Assembly (NCBI RefSeq): GCF_002845745.1
Contig: NZ_PIUM01000007.1
Location: forward strand, 63,309-127,308
Direction: 5' to 3'
DNA length: 64,000 nt
Source of the DNA: Telmatospirillum siberiense
Lineage (GTDB): Bacteria > Pseudomonadota > Alphaproteobacteria > Rhodospirillales > Magnetospirillaceae
This document shows, piece by piece, positions 45,919 to 54,298 of this stretch (its first letter is position 1; every line of letters begins with the position of its first letter). Position numbers and translations under genes: made by a program. The notes beneath the pieces are model-generated. The model did no database searches, was not told where the DNA came from, and saw only the letters and a program-made list of their open reading frames with translations.

Positions 45919-46302
45919 TCAGGACGCCGCGGATTCGGCGGCCAGGGCGCGGGCCAGCTGGCTCAAGGCCTCCTGGTGGCGTTCGTTGACGATGCTTGAG
46001 AAGTTCCTGGCCAGTTCCAGGCACATGCGCTGCCGGGATGTCAGATCCTGGTTGCGCTGCTCATCCAGTCCTTCAAAAAAATAGCCGACCGGCACGCCCA
46101 GAACATGCGCGGTCTGATGAAGGCGTCCGGCGGAAATCCGATTGATGCCGCGTTCGTACTTATGCGCCTGCTGATAGGTAACTCCGATCAGGTCGGCCAT
46201 CTGCTGTTGGGAAAGACCCAGCATAATGCGGCGTTCACGAATGCGGGCGCCGACATAATGATCCGCGTCATTGGCCCGGGGACGGGTCGGTGTGTTTGCC
46301 AT
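45919..46302 (-). CDS. XRE-family HTH protein
   Basis: A 127-residue protein with a Cro/C1-type HTH at about residues 17-70 (VGARIRERRIMLGLSQQQMADLIGVTYQQAHKYERGINRISAGRLHQTAHVLGV) and a helical tail that could dimerise. Similar small proteins of alphaproteobacteria control cell-cycle or stress genes, but no single target is known. It is transcribed away from the MarR-type gene across a 231-base region that holds a near-palindrome at 46397-46416. Confidence 0.85.
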   Translation of the reverse strand: MANTPTRPRANDADHYVGARIRERRIMLGLSQQQMADLIGVTYQQAHKYERGINRISAGRLHQTAHVLGVPVGYFFEGLDEQRNQDLTSRQRMCLELARNFSSIVNERHQEALSQLARALAAESAAS

Positions 46303-46396
46303 CGTAATTCTATCCTTAAGCCGGCCCAGGGGGGGGCGATAGGGGGATCGCGGACCCGGTCGGCATCCATAGGTTGTTATCTCTGGCCGAAAAAAA

Positions 46397-46416
46397 ACGT
46401 GAACTCGCGCTCACGT
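46397..46416. promoter_or_regulatory. Inverted repeat between the XRE and MarR genes
   Basis: ACGTGA-ACTCGCGC-TCACGT has 6-bp perfect arms and an inner core that is nearly symmetric. Its central location suits an operator for either regulator. A run of seven As precedes it at 46391. No further support is available. Confidence 0.4.
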
Positions 46417-46533
46417 CATACGGCACGCATGGAGAATAGCGCGAAAGGCATATACTTGCAATATGCAAACATGTGACCGAGAGTTGGGCTGCCCTGCATA
46501 ACGCTTCCGGTGCGCAAAAGTTGAAGCAGTGCT

Positions 46534-47013
46534 ATGAATGAGTCCGACACAGCCTTAGGGGACAATCGCGTGAGGCCAAACAACGCCTCCGCTTTGGCGA
46601 TCGCGGCTTTGGTCGAGCAATTGGGGCGTCAGGTCCAGAATCTCTGCTTTACGAGAGAGCTGGCCCCGGTCCAGTGGTCGGCCTTGCGCTACTTTGCCAA
46701 GGCGGGTTCATCTGCACGAACGGTCAGCGGGTTGGCCGCTTACACGGGCGTCAACGTCAGTTCCGCGTCGCGGACCATCCAGCTTTTGTTGACCAAGGGG
46801 CTGGTGAGAACGGAGCCGGATCTTGGTGATAGCCGTATCCGCGTGGTGTCCTTGAGCCAGGCCGGACTGGACTTGCTGAACCGCGATCCGTTGGCCGCCC
46901 TGGCGAACGCGCTGCACACTCTTGATCATGAGGAGCAGGCGTCGTTACGGGATCTTCTGGAAAAAGTTCTGTTCGAGCTGTTTCCCAAGCCGTTCAAGAC
47001 GGATGGCGCGTGA
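46534..47013 (+). CDS. MarR-family transcriptional regulator
   Basis: A 159-residue protein with the winged helix at about residues 45-110 (VQWSALRYFAKAG, VSGLAAYTGVNVSSASRTIQLLLTKGLVRTEPDLGDSRIRVVSLSQAG), including the wing Asp-Arg motif D-SRIR-V typical of MarR. It has no cysteine placed as in OhrR apart from a Cys in LCFTREL, near residue 40, which could be redox-active but is not at the expected position. Its 3' end overlaps the convergent receiver gene by 20 bases. Confidence 0.85.
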   Translation: MNESDTALGDNRVRPNNASALAIAALVEQLGRQVQNLCFTRELAPVQWSALRYFAKAGSSARTVSGLAAYTGVNVSSASRTIQLLLTKGLVRTEPDLGDSRIRVVSLSQAGLDLLNRDPLAALANALHTLDHEEQASLRDLLEKVLFELFPKPFKTDGA

Positions 47014-47377
47014 GCCGCGCGACGGCAGCCAGGAGGTCTGCGTCTTCGAACGGCTTGATCAGAACGGCGTCGGCTCCGTGCGCTTCGACCACGGAAAGCG
47101 ACAGTTCGATCGGCGGGAAGGCCGGGCCGCCTCCGGTCACGACGATGACCGGCAGGTCGGGACGCTTGGCCTTGGCCTTTCTCAGGAAGGCGATACCGTC
47201 TTCTCCCGGCATCCAGATATCGGTAATCGCCAGATCGATTTCCTGTTGGTCGAGGATTTCCAGTGCCGATCCACCGTCGGCGGCCGACAGCACGTCGTGC
47301 CCACCAAGGGTGGCGAGGACCGCGACGATGGCGCGTCGCACCGCGTCGGCATCTTCCACGACCAATATTTTCGCCAT
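46994..47377 (-). CDS. Single-domain response regulator
   Basis: A 127-residue receiver domain with no output domain. The acidic pocket (VVEDAD), the phosphorylation site in AITDIWMPGEDG, the Thr in VVTGGG and the Lys in LIKPFED are all present. It lies 112 bases after the sensor kinase gene on the same strand, so it is probably its partner. Without DNA-binding output it may pass phosphate on or act by protein contact, as FixJ- or CheY-like stand-alone receivers do. The gene overlaps the MarR gene tail by 20 bases in convergent orientation. Confidence 0.9.
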   Translation of the reverse strand: MAKILVVEDADAVRRAIVAVLATLGGHDVLSAADGGSALEILDQQEIDLAITDIWMPGEDGIAFLRKAKAKRPDLPVIVVTGGGPAFPPIELSLSVVEAHGADAVLIKPFEDADLLAAVARLTRHPS

Positions 47378-47489
47378 TTCGTTCGATCTCTTTAAGCTGC
47401 TTTGCCGGGAATGGACCCCGCCATCTCCGTCCGCGGTTCAATAATAGAGAATAGGACGTGGCGCTTCTCAACGCGCCCTTGATGGAAAC

Positions 47490-49640
47490 CTAGCACAGGG
47501 ATTTCTCACTGGGGAAAAGAATCCTTATGGATGTTCCCTTGCCGAGGGTGGAGGACAAGCTGATGCTTCCCTCGAAACTGGCGACGATGCTTTGCACGGT
47601 CGACAAACCCAGTCCGACGCCTTTTCCGAAAGGCTTGGTGGTGAAAAAAGGATCGAGAGCCCGGAGTACGATCTCGCGCTCCATGCCGGCACCGGTGTCG
47701 ATCACCAGCAATTGCACATGGTTGCCGGGTGACAGACCGAGGACGACCGATTCGATCAGGTCGATCTCGCAAGGGGTGAGTTCGATGCGAATAGTGCCCG
47801 ATCCCTCGATGGCATCTATGGCGTTACGCACCAGATTGCTGAGGATCTGAAACATCTCTCCCGATGCCAAGGGGGCCCGCCAGCCGGTGGCATGGAGATC
47901 GGTGTCAAGCGTGATACGATCCGGGACGGTGGGTCTGATCAGGTCGAGGGCGCCGCGTAATTCCTCTTCCACCGATCGCTGTTCGCGGGACACGGTCTTG
48001 TTTCCCGCCAGTGTCAGGACCGAGCGCACGATCTCCCTCCCGGCGCGAACGCCTTTCTGGATCTCGTGCAGATGTGTCGCGGCCTGTTCGTTGTCGGGGG
48101 CGGCATGCAGCGCCAGGGAGGCGTGGCTCAGGATCGGTTGCAAGACATTGTTGATTTCGTGGGCGATCTGTCCGGCCATGCGTCCCAGTGCCTCGAACAG
48201 ATGGCGCTCGGATTCACGCAGCGCCGCCGAGCGTCTGGCCGCCATGTCGAGGGTGGTGACCAGAATGGAACCGGGCGGGGCGTTTTTGCCTTCGACCGGG
48301 GTGAACAGCAGTTGCGTCTCGGTGGGGCCGTGGGGCGTGTCGAGAATGATTTCGCAGCGCACTCCCTTCGGATCGTCGATGGAATGGGGCAGAGGACTCG
48401 ATGAGGCGCCCTCCAGAAGGGGGCGAAGCGGCTGGTCGAGAATATCGGGCAGGGAACGGCCGAAAAGGTCGGCGAAATGGGAATTGGCGGCGTCGATGAC
48501 GAAGGGCCCTTCGGCGGAGCGCCGCAACGTGGCGAGAGATCTGGGGCTGGCGTCGATCAGGGACTGCATCGCCTCGCTCTTGGCATCGAGCCGGGCCGTC
48601 TGGTCGGATTGATACATGACGACCAGCAGCAAGAGAGAGATGATGAGGGTCGCGGCGATGATCAGGATCATCTGGGCGCGCCAGACCGTCAGAATGGCGG
48701 CCTCCGGCATGGAGATCGCCACGAAGACGGGAAAGCTGTCGAGCACGCGTCCGCCGAGAACGCGGGCATCGCCGGTCACCACGCTGATATTCCGGGAAAC
48801 CGCGACCTTATTGCTCTGCAACATGCGGGAGATGTGGCCGTTCAACAGCCTTTTTCCGAGAAGGGTCTCGTCAAAAGGATTTCGCGACAGGACCATGCTG
48901 TCGCGGCGGAGCAGGGTGACGGCGCTGCCGCTGACCAGATCCAAGTCGCGGAACAGGGCCATGAAAAACGCCGGATCCAGGGCCGCCATGACGGCGCCGC
49001 GGAAACTGTGATCGGGGTTTTCCAGGCGCAGGCTCAAGGGGATAAGCCAACTTCCCGGTGAAAAGCTGCTTTTCATCGGTGGAGAAATGATCAGGTCGCG
49101 TGTCGGCGTATCCCGGGTCGAGGCGAACCACTCCCGGGTCGTCACTGTGTGATCGTCCGCCGGCTGGGGAAAGTTGTTGAGATAACGGAAACGCCCCTCG
49201 GCATCGACGATGGAGACGGAATGAAGATAGGGCGCGAGTGCCTGGCGGGAGGTGAGCAGTTGTTCGGCCTTGGCCAGTTCGAACCCGTTGTCGCTTTCAA
49301 TGATATGGCGGGTGGCGAGCAGGATCGTTTCCGTATCGCGGAACACCACTTCGCTTTCCGCCGCGATGACCCGGGTCATGTTGCGGATATCGGTCTCCGC
49401 ATCCTTGATGGCGGCGTTGCGCAGATAGACCGCGGCGAGAAGGGCGCCGCCCCAGATCAGGATCAGCAGCGACCAGGAGCCCCAAGTCATCGGCGATAAG
49501 CGGATGGCGGCCCAGGCTTTCACGCATTTGCGCTCGATGATCTGTTTCAGCGTCGCCTCGCTCGCAGGATGGTCTTGTTTAACGCCGCCAATTCCTTTCC
49601 GCAATGCTCCCCCCTTTCCGAATGCCGTCGCGCGCCACAT
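47490..49640 (-). CDS. Membrane sensor histidine kinase with periplasmic Cache-like domain
   Basis: A 716-residue kinase. A hydrophobic helix at about 52-74 (MTWGSWSLLILIWGGALLAAVYL) is followed by a periplasmic PDC/Cache-like domain (ETILLATRHII, YLHSVSIVDAEGRFRYLNNFPQP), a second helix at about 325-345 (LIIAATLIISLLLLVVM), a PAS-like part and a HisKA-HATPase pair. The phospho-acceptor is His494 in IAHEINNVLQP, and the ATP lid and G-boxes (DTGAGMEREI, FGKGVGLGLSTV) are intact. It resembles C4-dicarboxylate or NtrB-type sensors. The ATG at 49640 is used, but Met51 may be the true start. It is divergent from the desaturase gene with little room between them. Confidence 0.85.
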   Translation of the reverse strand: MWRATAFGKGGALRKGIGGVKQDHPASEATLKQIIERKCVKAWAAIRLSPMTWGSWSLLILIWGGALLAAVYLRNAAIKDAETDIRNMTRVIAAESEVVFRDTETILLATRHIIESDNGFELAKAEQLLTSRQALAPYLHSVSIVDAEGRFRYLNNFPQPADDHTVTTREWFASTRDTPTRDLIISPPMKSSFSPGSWLIPLSLRLENPDHSFRGAVMAALDPAFFMALFRDLDLVSGSAVTLLRRDSMVLSRNPFDETLLGKRLLNGHISRMLQSNKVAVSRNISVVTGDARVLGGRVLDSFPVFVAISMPEAAILTVWRAQMILIIAATLIISLLLLVVMYQSDQTARLDAKSEAMQSLIDASPRSLATLRRSAEGPFVIDAANSHFADLFGRSLPDILDQPLRPLLEGASSSPLPHSIDDPKGVRCEIILDTPHGPTETQLLFTPVEGKNAPPGSILVTTLDMAARRSAALRESERHLFEALGRMAGQIAHEINNVLQPILSHASLALHAAPDNEQAATHLHEIQKGVRAGREIVRSVLTLAGNKTVSREQRSVEEELRGALDLIRPTVPDRITLDTDLHATGWRAPLASGEMFQILSNLVRNAIDAIEGSGTIRIELTPCEIDLIESVVLGLSPGNHVQLLVIDTGAGMEREIVLRALDPFFTTKPFGKGVGLGLSTVQSIVASFEGSISLSSTLGKGTSIRILFPSEKSLC

Positions 49641-49666
49641 GTTTAGGGTCTGGAAAGGGAGAGTTC

Positions 49667-50521
49667 ATGATTGACGCGGCGGTGATCAAGACCTTGACGG
49701 TGCGCGATGGGCGGAAGGCGGTCTTCGCCATTCTGCGGGATTGGGTGGGGATTTTCGCCGCCATCGCCATCGCGCAATGGGCAGGGAATCCGCTGGTGAC
49801 GATTGCCGCCCTGTGGGTGATCGGGGCGTTCCAATATGCTTTGGGGGATGCCCTGCTGCATGAGGGGGCGCATGGCAATTTGTTTGCCGAGAGGAAACTC
49901 AACGAGCGGCTGGACGTTGTCTATGGATTGCCCTTCCTGCGCACCATGGAGGCGTTCAAGACCGAACATCTGCGCCACCATGGCCAACTGGGCAAGTCCG
50001 GAGATTATCTTGTCGAGGATTATCGACGCTTCGGATTAGATCGTCCGCATAATATCGCCTGGGTCTGGCTTTTGCGGCCCCTGATCGGCTGGCCCGCATG
50101 GCATTATCTTCGGCAATTGCGCGGATTATCGCCTAAAAGCGCCCGGCGTCTGGCGACAGCCTGGGGGGTGGCTTTCGCTGTCGCTTGGGCCACCGGCCTG
50201 CTGGGGCCATTTCTGTTGTATTGGGTTGTGCCCTTGCTCTGGTGCCGGTACGCGTTCTTTTACTGGTCCGAGATCGCCGATCACTACAACACCGTGGCGG
50301 GGGTTCGGACCCGGTTGCATCCCGTGCTGAACTGGTTTCAGCACAACAAGGGCTACCACGCGGCGCATCACCGTTTTCCGGCGGTACCATGGTTCAATCT
50401 GCCGGTTGCCCACATTCAACTCGATCAGATCGAGACTGCGGATTTATCCTCCGGTCCGTTGGAGACCTGGAGACAGCTCCGCCGCGCGCACGGCGGAGCC
50501 TCTCCGGTTGACGCCATTTGA
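49667..50521 (+). CDS. Membrane fatty acid desaturase/hydroxylase-family protein
   Basis: A 284-residue membrane enzyme with di-iron histidine motifs: HEGAHGN (near His65), HLRHHGQ (near residue 103) and HNKGYHAAHH (near residue 225), with four or more hydrophobic stretches. Such enzymes introduce double bonds or hydroxyls into lipids or other membrane substrates with O2. I start at ATG 49667, preceded by AAGGGAGAG, rather than at the longer frame. It stands alone; its true substrate is unknown, and a beta-carotene or sterol-type hydroxylase is an alternative. Confidence 0.82.
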   Translation: MIDAAVIKTLTVRDGRKAVFAILRDWVGIFAAIAIAQWAGNPLVTIAALWVIGAFQYALGDALLHEGAHGNLFAERKLNERLDVVYGLPFLRTMEAFKTEHLRHHGQLGKSGDYLVEDYRRFGLDRPHNIAWVWLLRPLIGWPAWHYLRQLRGLSPKSARRLATAWGVAFAVAWATGLLGPFLLYWVVPLLWCRYAFFYWSEIADHYNTVAGVRTRLHPVLNWFQHNKGYHAAHHRFPAVPWFNLPVAHIQLDQIETADLSSGPLETWRQLRRAHGGASPVDAI

Positions 50522-50546
50522 TGGCGCCTATCGCTCGCAGCGAAAC

Positions 50547-51563
50547 TCAGCGCTCGATCATGACCTTGACCGTCCGGTCCCGTTCTGCGGCCCAGTAGGG
50601 CAGGGCCTTGGCGGCGTCGTTGAAAAGGAAAACCTTGGAAATGAGATCGTCCGGTGATTCGGAGCGGTTCTCCAGATAGGTGATGACGTCTTCGAAATCC
50701 GCCGCCGTGGCGTTGCGCGAGCCCATGATGTCCAGTTCCTTCAGATTGAAGAACTGGGTCTTGTAGGAGACGGGCTCCTTGGCATAGCCGATATAGACGA
50801 CGCGCCCGGAGAACCCGGCGAGATCGATGGCCTGGGTGAAGGTGGCGGGCAGTCCCACCGCCTCGATGACGACATCGGCCCCATCCCCCGCTGTCAATTC
50901 CATCACGCGCTCGATGACGTTCTCGTCCCTCGCGTCGATGGTATGGCGGGCGCCGTAGCGTTTGGCCAGATCCGTCTTGGCGGCTCCGATGTCGATGGCG
51001 ATCACTTCGGCGCCGCGATGAGCCGCGCCGGCGATGGCACCCATGCCGATCATGCCGCAACCGATGACGACCACCTTGTCCGTGGCTTCCACCCGGCCGC
51101 GCCTCACCGCGTGGAAGCCGACCGACAGCGGTTCCACCAGGGCCAGATGACGGGGGGCGAGGGTGTCGTTCAGAATCAACTTCCCATAAGGCAGCGCGAT
51201 CCGTTCGGCCAATCCGCCATTTTGCTGGACGCCGAGCGTGCGGTTGCTGCGGCAGGCGTTGAATCGTCCCTTGCGGCAGGACGGACAGGTCCCGCAACTG
51301 GTATAGGGAACGACGATCGCCCGTTTGCCGGGGGCAAAGGCGGCGGGAACGCCGGGGCCGACGGCCTCGATCTCGCCGCCGATCTCGTGGCCGGGAATCC
51401 GGGGAAGTTCGACCAGCGGATTCAGCCCCTTGAAGGTGGCGAGATCGGATCCGCACAAGCTGACGTGACGAACCGCCAGCAGCACCTCGCCCGGACCCGG
51501 CAGAGGATCCTCCACCTCGTGGAGTGCGCAGGCGTTAACGCCCTCGATCATCAAAGCTTTCAT
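50547..51563 (-). CDS. Zinc-binding alcohol dehydrogenase of the RspB/sugar-acid type
   Basis: A 338-residue NAD(P)-dependent dehydrogenase. Catalytic zinc is bound by residues in SLCGSDLATFKG and PGHEIGGEIEAVGPG; structural zinc by the four Cys of CGTCPSCRKGRFNAC; the Rossmann motif is VVIGCGMIGMGAIAG. ATG 51563 is preceded by GGGAGAG and gives the typical MKALMIEGV start. It is divergent from the GntR regulator gene and shares its control region, so it is probably part of the sugar-acid module with the dehydratase and transporter. Relatives oxidise L-galactonate, L-idonate or L-fuconate derivatives; which one here is not shown. Confidence 0.86.
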   Translation of the reverse strand: MKALMIEGVNACALHEVEDPLPGPGEVLLAVRHVSLCGSDLATFKGLNPLVELPRIPGHEIGGEIEAVGPGVPAAFAPGKRAIVVPYTSCGTCPSCRKGRFNACRSNRTLGVQQNGGLAERIALPYGKLILNDTLAPRHLALVEPLSVGFHAVRRGRVEATDKVVVIGCGMIGMGAIAGAAHRGAEVIAIDIGAAKTDLAKRYGARHTIDARDENVIERVMELTAGDGADVVIEAVGLPATFTQAIDLAGFSGRVVYIGYAKEPVSYKTQFFNLKELDIMGSRNATAADFEDVITYLENRSESPDDLISKVFLFNDAAKALPYWAAERDRTVKVMIER

Positions 51564-51620
51564 TTCCGAACTCTCCCGTTCCCGGAAGCGGATCACTTTT
51601 TGTGGATACCGCCCTCCGGC

Positions 51621-51704
51621 TAAAAAACTATTATCGATAAAAAACAATTTGACCGGTCAGTTGTCAAAATGTTTTTTAACGACTAAAATCTTTCTGTAAA
51701 AAAC
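51621..51704. promoter_or_regulatory. Cluster of TAAAAAAC motifs between the dehydrogenase and GntR genes
   Basis: The 8-mer TAAAAAAC occurs at 51621-51628, 51638-51645 and 51697-51704, and inverted (GTTTTTTA) at 51671-51678, all inside the 185-base gap. A fifth copy lies at 52798-52805 upstream of the dehydratase gene. Between them are TTTGAC (51648-51653) and GTCAAA (51663-51668), also an inverted pair. These are candidate operators for the GntR-type protein encoded next door. Confidence 0.5.
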
Positions 51705-51748
51705 AACCGGCTTGTGCGTCTCTATTTTGAGAGCGAGGGCGTACGGCA

Positions 51749-52660
51749 ATGAAGACGAATACAATTTTTAAACGTGCCTATAACCGCTGCCTGGCCGGCA
51801 TCGCGGAGCGCCGGATCGGTGACGACCTGGGGCCGGAGACGGCTTTGGCCCAATCGCTGGCGATCAGCCGGACCACCGTTCGTTCAATTCTCGACGCGCT
51901 TATCGACGCCGGCATCGTAACGGTGGCGGGACGGCAAAAAATTGTGACCCGCTATCCAGAAGAAGTAGAGTATTTTCCAGACTTTCAGACGGAATCCGTC
52001 GAGGAAATTATTGAGAGAAAGTTTATGGAGTGGACTCTGCGTGGTGATTGCCGTGCGGGTCAGCACATAAATGGACTTGATCTGGCCAGGCAGTTTGGTG
52101 TTTCGCCTTCAGCCATTCGAGAATATCTTAATAGATTTAGCCATTATGGATTTATTCAACGGATGCCCAACAGCAGTTGGGTCTTTCTCGGGTTCAATAA
52201 CGACTTTGCCGAGGAGCTCTGCGATGTTCGTGAACTTTTTGAATTAAGGGCGGCTCAACAGTATTGCGAATTGGATAAAGCTCATCCTGTATGGAAAAAA
52301 TTAGATATTTTGGAGCGTCAGCACATACTTCTTCTCTCTGAAATAGAGACGAGATTCTGTGATTTTTCGGAACTCGACGAACGGTTTCATCGTCTTATCT
52401 ATAGTGCATCGCATAACAGGTTCATGGATAATTTCCATGCCACAATGAGAATTGTCTTTCATTATCATTACCTGTGGAACAAGGCGGATGAAAAAGAACG
52501 CAATATTGTGGCGATCCAGGAGCATCTCGCCTATATCGCGGCGCTGAAAAGCGGGGATCGGGAAGCCTGTCTGACGGCCGCCCGGGCTCATATGCGGACG
52601 GTTCGCGCCACCATGCTCAGTTCCATCACCCTCTCCCCCACCGCCCTCACCGGGGGCTGA
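51749..52660 (+). CDS. GntR-family regulator with two winged-helix domains and an FCD domain
   Basis: A 303-residue regulator. The first HTH-like unit (about residues 5-70: LGPETALAQSLAISRTTVRSILDALIDAGIVTV) is followed by a second (about 85-150: GQHINGLDLARQFGVSPSAIREYLNRFSHYGFIQR) and then an FCD-like helical effector domain (about 160-290: ELCDVRELFELRAAQQYC, FSELDERFHRLIYSASHNRFM). Usual FadR/FCD regulators have only one HTH. The middle of the gene is AT-rich compared with its neighbours, a possible sign of transfer. It lies between the dehydrogenase (divergent) and dehydratase genes and probably controls both. Confidence 0.84.
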   Translation: MKTNTIFKRAYNRCLAGIAERRIGDDLGPETALAQSLAISRTTVRSILDALIDAGIVTVAGRQKIVTRYPEEVEYFPDFQTESVEEIIERKFMEWTLRGDCRAGQHINGLDLARQFGVSPSAIREYLNRFSHYGFIQRMPNSSWVFLGFNNDFAEELCDVRELFELRAAQQYCELDKAHPVWKKLDILERQHILLLSEIETRFCDFSELDERFHRLIYSASHNRFMDNFHATMRIVFHYHYLWNKADEKERNIVAIQEHLAYIAALKSGDREACLTAARAHMRTVRATMLSSITLSPTALTGG

Positions 52661-52912
52661 TCCGCCTATTTCGGCGGCTGATCGTTTTCCGAAATATCGG
52701 ACGGGCGTTGATCGCGCGATGGCGGTGTTCTTCCGAATTATTCACTTAAAACGAGTGTTGATAAGCCATTGTGGTTTTTTCAAATACATTTTGTCATTAA
52801 AAAACATATTGAGATGTGGTGAATTTTTATGTTTTTAATCATTAGAGAACAACATCGGATGGGGTTAGAGGCCTGATTGAGCGGGCCCGCCCCCCGGTTA
52901 TCGGAGAATGAA

Positions 52913-54220
52913 ATGTCCACGACGATCACCAGGGTCACAGCCCGAGATATCCGTTTCCCCACATCGAAAAGCCTCGACGGATCCGACGCGATGAACGCCA
53001 CGTCGGACTATTCGGCCACCTATGTGACGTTGGAAACCGATTCTTCCCTGGGTTTGCAGGGCCATGGCCTGACCTTCACCATCGGACGCGGCAACGAACT
53101 GTGCGTGGAGGCGGTGAAGTCGCTTGCGAAGCTGTTCGTTGTCGGCCGGACGCTGGAGGACATCACCGCCAATTTCGGCGCTTATTGGCATGAGATCGTC
53201 GCCGGTGACTGCCAGTTGCGATGGGTCGGTCCCGAAAAGGGCGTCATTCATCTGGCCACGGCGGCCATCATCAATGCGATTTGGGACCTTTGGGCCAAGC
53301 AGGCCGGCAAGCCGGTGTGGAAGCTGCTGGTCGACATGTCGCCGGAAGAATTGGTCCGCTGCGTCGACTTCACCTATCTGACCGACGTGCTCACGCCCGA
53401 GGAGGCGATCGCCCTTCTGCGCCGGGTGGAACCCGGCAAGGCGGCCCGCGAACGTGAAATGCTGGAACAGGGTTTCCCCGGCTATACCACGGCTGCCGGG
53501 TGGCTCGGTTATTCCGAGGAGAAGATGCGCACCCTGGCGCGCGCGGCGGTGGCCGACGGCTGGACTCATCTCAAGCAGAAGGTCGGCGCGGATATCGAAC
53601 AGGATCTCCGCCGGGCCCGCATCCTGCGCGAGGAACTGGGGTGGGACCGCAAACTGATGATGGACGCCAACCAGACATGGGATGTCGATCAGGCCGTCGA
53701 GAACATGCGCAAGCTGGCGGCGTTCGATCCCTGGTGGATCGAGGAACCGACCAGTCCCGACGACGTTCTGGGGCATGCCGAGATTCGCCGGCGCATCCAT
53801 CCCATCGGCGTGGCCACCGGGGAACATGCCCATAACCGGGTGATGTTCAAGCAGTTCTTCCAGGCCAAGGCTTTCGATTTCTGCCAGTTGGATCCGGCCC
53901 GCCTGGGTGGCCTGAACGAGGTTCTCGCCGTGGTTCTGATGGCAGCGAAGTTCGGGGTTCCGGTCTGCCCGCATGGCGGTGGCGTCGGCCTTTGCCAGTA
54001 TTCCCAGAACATCGTTCTGTTCGATTACATCGCGGTGGCGGCATCCCTGGAAAACCGGGTTTTGGAATATGTCGATCATCTTCACGAGAATTTCGTGGAA
54101 CCGATCGTGATCAGGCGCGGCCGCTACATGCCGCCCAAGCTTCCCGGATACAGCGTCACGATGAAGGAGCAGTCCCTGGACCGCTTCGCCTATCCGCACG
54201 GCGCGGAGTGGATCTCCTGA
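52913..54220 (+). CDS. L-fuconate dehydratase (enolase superfamily)
   Basis: A 435-residue enolase-superfamily enzyme very close to L-fuconate dehydratase of Xanthomonas: DIRFPTSKSLDGSDAMNATSDYSATYV, LVFTIGRGN-like LTFTIGRGNELC, RWVGPEKGVIH, HLKQKVGADI with the catalytic Lys pair, DANQTWDV, EEPTSPDDVLGH, GEHAHNRV and FPHGGG-like CPHGGGVGLC (metal ligands Asp, Glu, Glu; His catalytic). It converts L-fuconate to 2-keto-3-deoxy-L-fuconate. The start ATG 52913 follows GGAGA. An MFS importer follows, a zinc dehydrogenase and regulator precede. Other sugar acids such as L-galactonate are possible substrates. Confidence 0.9.
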   Translation: MSTTITRVTARDIRFPTSKSLDGSDAMNATSDYSATYVTLETDSSLGLQGHGLTFTIGRGNELCVEAVKSLAKLFVVGRTLEDITANFGAYWHEIVAGDCQLRWVGPEKGVIHLATAAIINAIWDLWAKQAGKPVWKLLVDMSPEELVRCVDFTYLTDVLTPEEAIALLRRVEPGKAAREREMLEQGFPGYTTAAGWLGYSEEKMRTLARAAVADGWTHLKQKVGADIEQDLRRARILREELGWDRKLMMDANQTWDVDQAVENMRKLAAFDPWWIEEPTSPDDVLGHAEIRRRIHPIGVATGEHAHNRVMFKQFFQAKAFDFCQLDPARLGGLNEVLAVVLMAAKFGVPVCPHGGGVGLCQYSQNIVLFDYIAVAASLENRVLEYVDHLHENFVEPIVIRRGRYMPPKLPGYSVTMKEQSLDRFAYPHGAEWIS

Positions 54221-54298
54221 AGCTCCATCCTACTGAAGCAAAATAAAAAAATGCCGCCGCCATCGGGTGATGGACCGGGGCATCGTCAAACGGAGGAA

